Below are positions 6,909 through 13,856 of a DNA stretch of 23,192 nt, in pieces. The stretch is from Firmicutes bacterium UBA3906. GTDB lineage: Bacteria > Bacillota > Clostridia > Caldicoprobacterales > DTU083. The notes under the pieces are model-generated. The model did not search any database. It was not told the origin of the DNA and was given only the letters and a program-made list of their open reading frames with translations. How positions within the stretch are numbered: the stretch's first letter is position 1; the number at the start of each line of letters is the position of its first letter. The stretch is taken from positions 1 to 23,192 of the forward strand of contig DGFG01000122.1 in NCBI GenBank assembly GCA_002391555.1, written 5' to 3'. Made by a program: the position numbers and the translations under genes.

Positions 6909-6947
6909 GGTAATATTATTTTACCCTAGTTTAACATACCTATTCAA
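6909..6947 (-). promoter_or_regulatory. toxin-antitoxin promoter with candidate operator
   Basis: On the minus strand TTGAAT (6942-6947) and TAAAAT (6918-6923) are spaced 18 bases apart and fit a sigma-A promoter. An inverted repeat GGTAA-N7-TTACC (6909-6925) overlaps the -10, and a similar ACC-N5-GGT lies at 6901-6911. Autorepression by the HigA HTH would be expected here. Confidence 0.6.
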
Positions 6948-7018
6948 AAAAATCAATATCAAATTGTAAAAATTAAAGCGTTTCGGAGCTCTGCTAAAAA
7001 AATATTTCCCGGCCCTTC

Positions 7019-7132
7019 TTACTGTAAAAATAGATCATCAACTTTAAATACAGTCCTGTTCCCTTTGAGATCCAATACTGTCCTGTCGCCTTTTAGCTGG
7101 GCTACAGTGTATATATATTTTTTAATAGACAA
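7019..7132 (-). CDS. possible 37-residue protein with a repeated beta-hairpin motif
   Basis: A minus-strand frame from a TTG at 7132 to TAA at 7019-7021 reads MSIKKYIYTVAQ, then LKGDRTVLD and LKGNRTVFK, then VDDLFLQ. The nine-residue unit occurs twice in tandem and the DNA repeats with it. This regularity argues for real coding, but there is no clear ribosome binding site, the frame is open for only a few codons before the TTG, and I do not recognise a family. It may be the end of a lost gene. The rest of the 6882-7217 gap holds the toxin-antitoxin promoter and nothing else I can name. Confidence 0.3.
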   Translation of the reverse strand: MSIKKYIYTVAQLKGDRTVLDLKGNRTVFKVDDLFLQ

Positions 7133-7217
7133 AACTGGCTATGTTATGTATTCCGTAGGTCCTGGCCTCTTTCTTTACCGATTTTCCCTCTCCTGACTCG
7201 TCAGGTCTATAAATCCA

Positions 7218-7637
7218 TTATCTGTAACTGCTTTTTTCTTCAAAAGGAATGGTTCTAGTGAGCATCCGGTTCTTCTTTTCTATAAATTCGGGTCTTGGTG
7301 AATACTTGCACTCCACCAATAGTGGTATGGTTCCAGGCCATTTCATTCCCTTCGGACAGTTGCACCTTGCTACATAGCGGTATAGGTTTCCGTCCTTTTG
7401 AACCGGATATTCCACGATACCCTTGTCCATACAAATATAGCAGTTTACCCTTCTTTGATGGTTCCTTTTTACCCTTGCCCTATAAAATACCCATGTACCG
7501 CATTCCCTACAGGCTTTCCTGTACTCATTTCTATAGAACCTGATAGTGGCCCCGCATACCCTGCATTTTTCCCCATCATAATTTTTGTTTAAATCAATGT
7601 CCACTAAATCAGGCATACACTCCCCAATATGCTTCAT
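7218..7637 (-). CDS. double zinc-ribbon protein linked to the replication initiator
   Basis: 139 residues with two cysteine sets: C25-x2-C28...C43-x2-C46 (CRVCG ... CRECG) and C66-x2-C69...C92-x-C94 (CYICMDKG ... CNCPKG). Each set could bind one zinc ion. The second resembles the zinc knuckles in proteins next to phage and element helicase loaders. The start codon overlaps the stop of the DnaD-domain gene by four bases (ATGA), so the two are translationally coupled and probably work together. No DnaC-like ATPase P-loop is present. A role in loading the helicase or binding DNA at the origin is inference from position. Met8 is an alternative start. Confidence 0.65.
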   Translation of the reverse strand: MKHIGECMPDLVDIDLNKNYDGEKCRVCGATIRFYRNEYRKACRECGTWVFYRARVKRNHQRRVNCYICMDKGIVEYPVQKDGNLYRYVARCNCPKGMKWPGTIPLLVECKYSPRPEFIEKKNRMLTRTIPFEEKSSYR

Positions 7638-8608
7638 AACACCAGCTCCTTCCCCTTTACCAACAGGTCAATGGCACTCTCTGTAATCTCTTGAGGATAG
7701 CCAAGGGAGCGGATGTATGAAAGTATATCAGAGCCATTGTAATACCTTATTACCTCCCTGATATAGTCTGTAGCAGCACTTATTTCAGCACTGGTATATA
7801 CCCGTTTCTGTGGCTTTGAGGGATCACGTTTTTTACTTCCTCTTGCCCTTTTATTCTCTCTCTGGGCTTCATGGATTCTCAATGCATCCATCGTTTTTAT
7901 CCCCTTATCCAGCCATGAAATCATGATCTTTTCAGCATATCTCATACTTCTGGCATTGTTTCTAACGGCAATCTTAAAAGCCTCAACTATCAGCTCATCG
8001 GGTAGGTCTTTCTGGTACTGTGAGATTAAGTCCGAAATGTCAGGAAGCATAGGCCCTATATTCTTTGCATAAAAAACATAAGGATTATGAAGATCCTCGT
8101 CTTCGTTTTGTTTAGTTATGTTTAGTTTATTAATGTTCACCTCACTGCTTACATCGCTATTCCCCTGACTGGTTACCCCACTACTTTCCCCGGGTAAACA
8201 GTTATCTCCACTACTGTCATCATTACTTTCCCCAGGTAAACATTCAGCTACACTATTGTCCTCATTACCTACCTTTATATTACCCTCTATACTTTCCTTC
8301 GGTTGGTCAAGAAGACCCATCAAATCAAATTCCAGGATATAAGTACCGCTCTTTCTCCTGTTATCAGGGCTGATATATTTGATATACACCAGCTCGGCCA
8401 GCTTGTTTCTAACCCCAATTAGTGTCTTTTCGCTGCCAAATCCTGCTTTATAAAGCAGTTCAGCATTGGTCATGGTAAATTTGTTTCTCCATTGAAGTTC
8501 ATTGGCCTTCTGCCAAAGGGCCATCAATAAGCAAAAACCGGATTGTCCGGTCTCTGCCATCCCACCAATAGCATTAAATTGTTTTAACAAGGAATATAGA
8601 TCCGCCAT
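7634..8608 (-). CDS. DnaD-domain replication initiation protein (phage/plasmid type)
   Basis: 324 residues. Residues 1-105 form a winged-helix-like initiator domain: LYSLLKQFNAIGG, CLLMALWQKANEL, MTNAELLYKAGFGSEKTLI, VRNKLAELVYIKY, ending in SGTYILEFDL. Residues ~108-165 are a low-complexity acidic linker with two tandem 14-residue repeats centred on CLPGES. Residues ~170-250 are the DnaD/DnaB_2 domain: PYVFYAKNIGPMLPDISDLI, then LIVEAFKIAVRNNARSMRYA, AEKIMISWLDKGI. Such proteins start replication of phages, plasmids and integrative elements by opening the origin and recruiting the helicase. A basic stretch (ENKRARGSKKRDPSKPQKR) and a helical C-terminus follow. The ATG at 8608 comes after GAGAGTG. 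It forms a two-gene operon with the zinc-ribbon gene. Confidence 0.8.
   Translation of the reverse strand: MADLYSLLKQFNAIGGMAETGQSGFCLLMALWQKANELQWRNKFTMTNAELLYKAGFGSEKTLIGVRNKLAELVYIKYISPDNRRKSGTYILEFDLMGLLDQPKESIEGNIKVGNEDNSVAECLPGESNDDSSGDNCLPGESSGVTSQGNSDVSSEVNINKLNITKQNEDEDLHNPYVFYAKNIGPMLPDISDLISQYQKDLPDELIVEAFKIAVRNNARSMRYAEKIMISWLDKGIKTMDALRIHEAQRENKRARGSKKRDPSKPQKRVYTSAEISAATDYIREVIRYYNGSDILSYIRSLGYPQEITESAIDLLVKGKELVL
8180..8263. repeat. two tandem 42-bp repeats inside the initiator gene
   Basis: Unit 1 is 8180-8221 and unit 2 is 8222-8263, about 80% identical, each with a TTTCCCC-N-GGTAAACA core. They encode the repeated CLPGES linker. Repeats inside an initiator gene are a common form of origin (iterons), so this is a candidate origin of the element. 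A purely protein-level linker repeat is the alternative. Confidence 0.6.
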
Positions 8609-9076
8609 CTTGTCACTCTCTTTCGTTGGTTTTGGTATAAAAAATGCAAAAAAATGTGTTCTCCCGGTTCAGGCAATGCCCTTACCTGATCGTCTGTTCC
8701 CGGTTCAATTTAAATTAGAAAGCAATAATCTTGATAATGTGCTAACACAGTGGTGATGATTAACTGCTTTCTATTGTCTCTAGGCCAGTATATTTGGCTT
8801 TTATATAATAGATTGGCGGATCTGTATAAAAGGATATGTTTTGTTGCCACTTAAATGTGCATTTTTCATTGATAAGTCATAATTTTTTGCTCTATGGCAG
8901 GGTGAATATGTGGTTTCAGTTTTCAAACATCCATCATCTTGATGCTATAATATGACATAACAAAAAGACCGGCTAAATGAGGGCTCTTTATTTTATACCG
9001 CTTTTCATATTCATTTATCTACTTTATCTAGCCTAAGCTTTCCCTCTTAAGGCCTCACCCTTGTTTAGCTACTAGC
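8609..9076. other. 468-base intergenic stretch at the accessory/core boundary
   Basis: No gene is supported on either strand. It holds two near-identical sequences ending in CCCGGTTCA (8657-8671 and 8695-8707, differing by a two-base insertion) just upstream of the initiator gene, which may be protein-binding sites. It also holds a probable terminator for trpS near 8962-8990. Base composition changes across it: CTAG is almost absent to the left and frequent to the right. I found no integrase, tRNA or obvious attachment duplication. Confidence 0.5.
8962..8990 (-). terminator. possible terminator of trpS
   Basis: On the minus strand AAAGA-G-CC pairs with GGTCTTT (7 bp with one bulged G) and five T follow. 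It is about 90 bases past the trpS stop, and moderate in strength. Confidence 0.4.
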
Positions 9077-10081
9077 CTATCTAGGTCTAGGCACCAGGCC
9101 TAGCTTTTTGTATACCTTTCTAAGGGTTTTCATAGCTAGATACTCTGCTGAGTCGGCCCCTTTCTTTAGGATAGCCTCTAGCTGGGCCTTGTCTGACATA
9201 AGCTCATTGTAGCGGGCTTGAACTGGCTTTAGGGCCTCTGCCACTGCTTCACCGACAGCTAGTTTAAAGTCCCCATAGCCCTTGCCTTCAAACTCAGCCT
9301 CCACCTGATCATAGGTCTTGCCTGTTACGCATGAATAGATGGATATTAGGTTGGAGATACCAGGCTTGTTTTCTATATCATAGCGAACAAGGGCCTCAGA
9401 ATCAGTAACAGCCCTTTTAAACTTTCTAATGATAGTATCGGGACTATCAAGCAAGGTAATATAGGCGTTTTGGTTCTCATCAGATTTTGACATCTTGGAC
9501 TCTGGCTCCTGTAGACTCATGATCCTGGCCCCTACCTTTGGTATATAGGGCTCGGGAACAGTAAATACAGGACCATATACACTGTTAAACCTAATTGCAA
9601 TATCCCTTGTTATCTCAAGATGCTGCTTTTGATCCCCTCCTACGGGTACTAGGTCTGCCTGGTATAGCAGGATATCAGCAGCCATTAGGACTGGATATGT
9701 AAAAAGACCAGCATTTACATTGTCTTGGTGGCTACCAGCCTTTTCCTTGAACTGGGTCATCCTATTTAGCTCACCCATATAGGTATAGCAGGAGAGTATC
9801 CAGCAAAGCTCAGCATGTGCACTAACATGAGACTGGATAAACAAGGTGTTTTTCTCAGGGTCAATCCCACAGGCAATATACTGGGCTAGTAGGGATACAG
9901 AGTCCGCCCTAACATCCTTTGGCTGCCTTCTGACAGTCAGTGAATGCAGGTCCACAATAGAATATATAGAATCATACTGGTCCTGGAGCTGCGACCAGTT
10001 TTTTAGGGCCCCTAAATAGTTGCCAAGGGTCAAAACCCCTGTTGGCTGCATCCCGCTAAATATTCTCTTTTTTTCACTCAA
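9077..10081 (-). CDS. trpS: tryptophanyl-tRNA synthetase
   Basis: 334 residues, the normal length for bacterial TrpRS. It charges tRNA-Trp with tryptophan using ATP in the cytoplasm. Class I signatures are present: PTGVLTLGNYLGA at 13-25 (the TxGN form of HIGH), GDQKQH at 149-154, and KMSKS at 196-200 followed by DEN. The start is TTG at 10081, preceded by AAGGATGTGA at six bases. No in-frame ATG lies nearby. No T-box leader is visible in the ~200 bases upstream, unlike many Firmicute trpS genes, so control by tryptophan is not evident. It is the first clearly host-type gene right of the accessory region. Confidence 0.97.
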   Translation of the reverse strand: MSEKKRIFSGMQPTGVLTLGNYLGALKNWSQLQDQYDSIYSIVDLHSLTVRRQPKDVRADSVSLLAQYIACGIDPEKNTLFIQSHVSAHAELCWILSCYTYMGELNRMTQFKEKAGSHQDNVNAGLFTYPVLMAADILLYQADLVPVGGDQKQHLEITRDIAIRFNSVYGPVFTVPEPYIPKVGARIMSLQEPESKMSKSDENQNAYITLLDSPDTIIRKFKRAVTDSEALVRYDIENKPGISNLISIYSCVTGKTYDQVEAEFEGKGYGDFKLAVGEAVAEALKPVQARYNELMSDKAQLEAILKKGADSAEYLAMKTLRKVYKKLGLVPRPR

Positions 10082-10260
10082 TTTAAGTCACATCCTTATA
10101 GACAGGTCTTGCTATTTATATTACACCGAAAGCATAGGGCTGACAAGCTTCACATAATAAATATATGAGGAAACTAAATTATACATAGTATTTATAATAC
10201 TGCTATAGTAATTGATTGGATTTAAAGTGTCAAGGCAGTTAGGCCCCAAAAAAAGCCATT

Positions 10261-10281
10261 AAAAAAAGGTGCCAAGGCACC
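10261..10281 (-). terminator. terminator of bofA
   Basis: On the minus strand GGTGCC-TT-GGCACC (practically a GTGC stem with a tight loop) is followed by seven T. It starts four bases after the bofA stop region and ends the DUF2508-bofA unit. Confidence 0.8.
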
Positions 10282-10284
10282 CTG

Positions 10285-10611
10285 TTATAAGAGGATAAAT
10301 TGTAGCAGGAGGATTAGAATTATACCTGGTAGACCTAAAAAACCTACAGTCAAGGCCGTTATTGGATTAACTGCTACTGTTACATTTATAAGCCCGCCTA
10401 TGAGATTTAGTAGCCAAAGGACTGCCCCACCTATCAGGGCATTTATTATCCAGCGGAGTAAAAACCTAAAGGGGACCAGCAATAGCCAGCCGACAAAATA
10501 CAAAAGCCCTAGGCCTACTGCATAGGCAAGTATTATGTCAAAGGGGATATTAAGGCCCTGTCCTGTAGCAAGGATTGCTTTTGAAAGGTTTGCCCCTAGC
10601 ATAAGCACCAC
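10285..10611 (-). CDS. bofA: BofA-family sporulation protein (sigma-K processing inhibitor)
   Basis: 108 residues, mostly hydrophobic. In Bacillus, BofA sits in the outer forespore membrane and holds the SpoIVFB protease inactive until a forespore signal arrives, delaying pro-sigma-K cleavage. The family core is clear: FRFLLRWIINALIGGAVLW, NLIGGLINVTVAV, then NPITALTVGFLGLPGIILIL. It is slightly longer than Bacillus BofA (about 87), with an extra N-terminal membrane segment (IILAYAVGLGLLYFVGWLLL). Starts are GTG codons near 10611, or ATG three codons in. The DUF2508 (YaaL-like) gene lies directly upstream, as in Bacillus yaaL-bofA, but the recR and dnaX genes usually before it are absent here. 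It supports a spore-forming host. Confidence 0.88.
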   Translation of the reverse strand: MVLMLGANLSKAILATGQGLNIPFDIILAYAVGLGLLYFVGWLLLVPFRFLLRWIINALIGGAVLWLLNLIGGLINVTVAVNPITALTVGFLGLPGIILILLLQFILL

Positions 10612-10771
10612 ACCCTATCCGGTATTGACAGGTAACATCACCTAAGTAGCTAGCTAGTCTGATAGACCTGTCTCTATAATAATAGATATGGGCTTATCCC
10701 CTCTTTTATGCCTTAATTAGAGTAGCTTTGTATATCCTAAGGCTAAATAAATTATAGATAGCTCATTGTCC

Positions 10772-11023
10772 CTACAATACCTGGTCCTGCACTAGGCCCT
10801 CCTTTTTTGCTAGCCTAAGCAGGTACATATACTTGCGTTTTGCTTCCTCAACTTTGAATATTGCATAGTCAACTAGTTCAGGGTCAGATACATTTTGAAA
10901 ATAGTTTTGTGCAGCATGCCAATCCTCCCTGGCCCGGCATACATTTTCTAGCAAAAGCGCCCTATCATCCTGGCCCTGATCCCCCTCTAATTTGTTTAAG
11001 AAATCTAGCAATTGATTAATCAT
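10772..11023 (-). CDS. yaaL: DUF2508 (YaaL-like) protein
   Basis: 83 residues, fully helical and charged, in keeping with DUF2508: LLENVCRAREDWHAAQNYF, then DPELVDYAIFKVEEAKRKYM and YLLRLAKKEGL. Bacillus YaaL lies between recR and bofA, and the same pairing with bofA is seen here. Function is unknown. A gap of about 160 bases before bofA holds an inverted repeat (GACAGGT at 10627-10633 with ACCTGTC at 10666-10672), so bofA may also have its own promoter. The ATG at 11023 follows GGAGGGG. Confidence 0.85.
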   Translation of the reverse strand: MINQLLDFLNKLEGDQGQDDRALLLENVCRAREDWHAAQNYFQNVSDPELVDYAIFKVEEAKRKYMYLLRLAKKEGLVQDQVL

Positions 11024-11155
11024 TTTGTCCCCTCCCTAGACTTTTGATTAAATTATTGCCAATTTACATAATTATAAACAAAGTACACAAATACACCTTT
11101 CTTTTCCTAAGAAAACGGTATATAATAATTACAATCTTTTCTAAGGAGGCTCAGT

Positions 11156-12184
11156 ATGCTAAAGGTTCTTATAGTAGATGACTCACCATTTATGCGCGTT
11201 AGGATCAACCTGTTTCTAGATTCGGAACCAGGTATAAAGGTTGTCGGAATAGCAAGAGATGGCTATGAAGCTATAGAGAAAACCAAGCACCTAAAACCTG
11301 ACGTTATCACCATGGATTATGAGATGCCAGAAATGTCCGGTCTAGAAGCAGTAGAGCATATTATGAGTGAATGTCCCACTCCGATAATTATGGTCTCTTC
11401 CTTTACCTATGACGGGGCAGAGACCACCATCAAAGCCCTTAGAAAAGGGGCTGTCGACTACCTACACAAGGAAGAACTGACCAAGGAAGACCTTATAAGC
11501 AAGATTTATCTTGCCAAGGACGCCAAGCTCGAACCCCTTCCCTTGACAGATGAAAACCTTGCAGATATGGACAATAGGCGTTTTTCTGTAGTAGGTATCG
11601 GCATATCTACAGGAGGCCCTAGGGCCCTGTCCTCATTGCTACCAAAGATTTCCCCAAAGATTTCCGCTTCTATCGTTATTGCCCAGCATATGCCAGCATC
11701 CTTTACAGCCTCCCTAGCTGAAAGGCTAAACAAGGATTCTGCCATAACCGTAAAAGAGGCTGAGCATGGAGAGCTCTTAAGGCCAGCCTATGCATATATA
11801 TGTCCTGGCGGCATGCATATGTATATAGAAAAAAACAGCACCATTAGTCTTTTTAGCAAAGACCGGTTCTCATCAGTGTATAAGTATACACCCTCAGTAG
11901 ATTTGCTTTTTACCTCACTTAGTAAATCCCACAGGGACCAGGCCATGGCTATTATCATGACAGGTATGGGCTCTGATGGAGCAGAAGGGGCCAAGGAAGC
12001 AAAAGACGCCGGTGCCTATATCATGGCCCAATCAGAGGATTCTTGCACAATATATGGAATGCCTAGGGTAGTGGTTGAGAAAAACCTCCACGATGATATT
12101 ATCCACCTAGATAATATAGCCAAGAGAATAAATTCCTTGTGTACAGGAAGTGTACCACCTCCTATACCAAAGATAACCCTATAG
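11156..12184 (+). CDS. cheB: chemotaxis response regulator, protein-glutamate methylesterase
   Basis: 342 residues, full-length CheB. Residues 1-120 form a receiver domain with D8/D9, phospho-acceptor D54 (MDYEMPEMSG) and K105 (DYLHKEE). Residues ~143-335 form the methylesterase with the Ser-His-Asp triad S151 (GIGISTGGPRA), H178 (AQHMPASF) and D274 (MTGMGSDGAEG). It removes methyl groups from chemoreceptor glutamates (and can deamidate glutamines) to reset signalling. It stands alone: no cheA, cheW, cheR or receptor lies near, so it is an orphan copy or its partners are elsewhere. The ATG follows AAGGAGG closely. A terminator lies directly downstream. A TATAAT-like -10 lies near 11112. Confidence 0.93.
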   Translation: MLKVLIVDDSPFMRVRINLFLDSEPGIKVVGIARDGYEAIEKTKHLKPDVITMDYEMPEMSGLEAVEHIMSECPTPIIMVSSFTYDGAETTIKALRKGAVDYLHKEELTKEDLISKIYLAKDAKLEPLPLTDENLADMDNRRFSVVGIGISTGGPRALSSLLPKISPKISASIVIAQHMPASFTASLAERLNKDSAITVKEAEHGELLRPAYAYICPGGMHMYIEKNSTISLFSKDRFSSVYKYTPSVDLLFTSLSKSHRDQAMAIIMTGMGSDGAEGAKEAKDAGAYIMAQSEDSCTIYGMPRVVVEKNLHDDIIHLDNIAKRINSLCTGSVPPPIPKITL

Positions 12185-12217
12185 TTCTAATAATACATAA
12201 AATAAGTCAAAAAAATA

Positions 12218-12260
12218 CCCCGGCTAATTGACCCTTGTCAAGCACCGGGGATTTCATTTT
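12218..12260 (+). terminator. terminator of cheB
   Basis: CCCCGG (12218-12223) pairs with CCGGGG (12245-12250), with an inner TTGAC-CCTT-GTCAA arm, then ATTTCATTTTT. An A-run before the stem would let it also work for the convergent ATP-cone gene on the minus strand. Confidence 0.75.
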
Positions 12261-12271
12261 TATAGATAAAT

Positions 12272-12535
12272 TTAAGTAGTATAGCCTTGATATGCCACCG
12301 CTATCTTTTTATAGCCAAAGTCTTCTAATTGGGCTACTACTGTTTTGCCTATCTGGGCCGTATCTATGATATCCTCTCCTCTACTAGCTAGATCACTTTC
12401 TATGCTTTTTGATATCATATCAAGGTCTGAGCCAGTAAGTGGCATTTGAACCTCATCAGATACACGTTCGATAGTGAGCCTAATCTTTCCAAGGTTAAAA
12501 TCCTGTATCCTGCCATCTCTTTTTCTAACCTTCAA
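12272..12535 (-). CDS. stand-alone ATP-cone domain protein
   Basis: 87 residues, essentially one ATP-cone (PF03477): VRKRDGRIQDFNLGKIRLTI for the N-terminal strand and helix, then DTAQIGKTVVAQLEDFGYKK, ending AVAYQGYTT. ATP-cones bind ATP/dATP and regulate ribonucleotide reductase, or act in NrdR. Here there is no catalytic domain and no zinc finger, so it is not NrdR. It could be a free nucleotide sensor or a subunit regulating a partner in trans. The start is TTG at 12535, eight bases from GGGGG. No nrd gene is nearby. It is convergent with cheB and shares its terminator region. Confidence 0.85.
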   Translation of the reverse strand: MKVRKRDGRIQDFNLGKIRLTIERVSDEVQMPLTGSDLDMISKSIESDLASRGEDIIDTAQIGKTVVAQLEDFGYKKIAVAYQGYTT

Positions 12536-12801
12536 CTACAATACCCCCTAATTTTTGTGCTGTCACCTATATTATACATCTAATTACTTTTTGATGCTAT
12601 AGCTAGCCATAAAGTCCATATGCTAATTGTATTAATTTATTTCTAGCTATGGACAAATTCTATTGCATTTTTTCTAAAAGTCTGATAGATTATTTATATA
12701 ATATAAACTGGTAATTAAGTAAATATTATGTTACAAAAAATCCACTATTTCGCCATTAGTCCCAAGGGAAAACTATAAACAGGCATGGGGGGTATAGTAT
12801 A

Positions 12802-13698
12802 ATGCCACTATTTGCAATACGGGATGGCAAGGCTAAAAAGCTCGACATTAAATCTGCCTACAAGGATAAAAACATACAAGCCTTTGTAGAACACAATTCT
12901 GAAGAAATTTTAGGTGTATACTATATTGCAAGCGATTTTCCCGCAAATAATAGCTATGGCTATGTAATTGATAGCTTAGGCCTTGATGAAAACGGAAGTC
13001 CTACTATCATACTATACAAAAAAACTGAAAACGATAATATTATCAACCAAGCTGTCTACTATCTAGACTGGCTGACCATGAACAAGCCAAGCTTTGAAGA
13101 GGCTGCCAGGCGGGCCCTAGGCCATGATATACAGATCAGCTGGTCCTGTCCTAAGGCCATACTCATAGCAAACAAATACAACAAGTTTGACAAGTATGCA
13201 GTCAGCAGGCTCTCTGATTTTATAAACCTATACAAGTACTATTGGTACGAGGAGGACATGCTATATCTAGAAAACATCTACCCTACTGCCAAGCTAGCCT
13301 CCTCTGGCCTTAGGCTAATCGAAGGGGGCAGGGACAAAATAGCCCCACCTGCCTACAGCCTTGAAGACCACTTAGAAAAGGGCTCAGACTTGACCATTAA
13401 TATCTTTAAGAGCCTCCGTCTTAGACTCTTAAACCTTGATGATAGCATCAGCGAAAGGTTTACAAGAGACTATATTGCCTACTATACTACTAGGAACTTT
13501 GCCCAGCTGCGTTTGTCTAAATCCTTTGTTACAGTCTTTCTCTTTCCCTGCCAGGCCATGAATGACCCCCTATATGGGGTTGAAAGTGTCCCTGAAAACT
13601 ATTCTTATACCCTAGACAAGCGGATCCGCCTAAGCTCACTAGAGGATATAGATAGGGCCATAAAGATAATCCGCCATTCCTACCTTGCTACCCTCTAG
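12802..13698 (+). CDS. DUF5655-type protein with a nuclease-like N-terminal domain
   Basis: 298 residues. The N-terminal ~120 residues resemble the PD-(D/E)XK-like half of predicted-transport/NucS-like proteins: YGYVIDSLGLDENGSPTIIL, then YKK, then NIINQAVYYLDWL. In relatives I recall, the strand reads I-I-E-Y-K; here it is I-I-L-Y-K, so the catalytic Glu appears to be replaced by Leu. The C-terminal ~100 residues fit DUF5655: RLRLLNLDDSISERFTRDYI, NFAQLRLSKSFVTVFLF, DPLYGVESVPENYSY, and SSLEDIDRAIKIIRHSY. Function is unknown. Loss of the acidic residue suggests a binding role rather than cleavage. The ATG follows GGGGGG at about nine bases. A strong terminator follows. Confidence 0.7.
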   Translation: MPLFAIRDGKAKKLDIKSAYKDKNIQAFVEHNSEEILGVYYIASDFPANNSYGYVIDSLGLDENGSPTIILYKKTENDNIINQAVYYLDWLTMNKPSFEEAARRALGHDIQISWSCPKAILIANKYNKFDKYAVSRLSDFINLYKYYWYEEDMLYLENIYPTAKLASSGLRLIEGGRDKIAPPAYSLEDHLEKGSDLTINIFKSLRLRLLNLDDSISERFTRDYIAYYTTRNFAQLRLSKSFVTVFLFPCQAMNDPLYGVESVPENYSYTLDKRIRLSSLEDIDRAIKIIRHSYLATL

Positions 13699-13724
13699 TG
13701 ATTGCTTTTCATATATCCTTGTTT

Positions 13725-13756
13725 TGGCCTTCTGCCTTCGGGCAGGGCCATTTTTT
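13725..13756 (+). terminator. strong intrinsic terminator with a TTCG loop
   Basis: TGGCC and CTGCC pair with GGCAG and GGCCA around a TTCG tetraloop, followed by six T. It ends the DUF5655-type gene and insulates the GntR operon. Confidence 0.9.
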
Positions 13757-13785
13757 ATTTTCAAAAAAAATTTCCTTAAAAAGCC

Positions 13786-13814
13786 TTGACAAGAAAAGTC
13801 CACTACTGTATTAT
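13786..13814 (+). promoter_or_regulatory. sigma-A promoter of the GntR-ABC operon
   Basis: TTGACA (13786-13791), a 17-base spacer, then TATTAT (13809-13814). This is near consensus. The whole -10 lies inside the palindrome at 13807-13842, so a bound repressor would exclude RNA polymerase. Confidence 0.88.
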
Positions 13815-13842
13815 TGTATTAAGCGCTTAATACAATAATACA
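13807..13842. promoter_or_regulatory. 36-bp perfect palindrome, GntR/YtrA operator
   Basis: Left half TGTATTATTGTATTAAGC is the exact reverse complement of the right half, with no mismatch over 18 bp. It lies between the -35 and the start codon of the gntR gene. YtrA-type regulators repress their own ABC operons through similar inverted repeats. Confidence 0.9.
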
Positions 13843-13856
13843 AGAGGAGTGATCAC

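Noticed and set aside
8609..9076. Attachment site or tRNA at the accessory/core boundary
   Set aside because: GGTTCAA near 8703 resembles a tRNA T-loop, but no acceptor stem or cloverleaf fits and no direct duplicate was found at the left side.
10082..10284. T-box leader for trpS
   Set aside because: The conserved T-box sequence and a stem-rich leader are not present upstream of the TTG start.
12720..12801. c-di-GMP or other riboswitch before the DUF5655-type gene
   Set aside because: AAGGG and GGGGGG stretches caught the eye, but no aptamer consensus or terminator could be traced.
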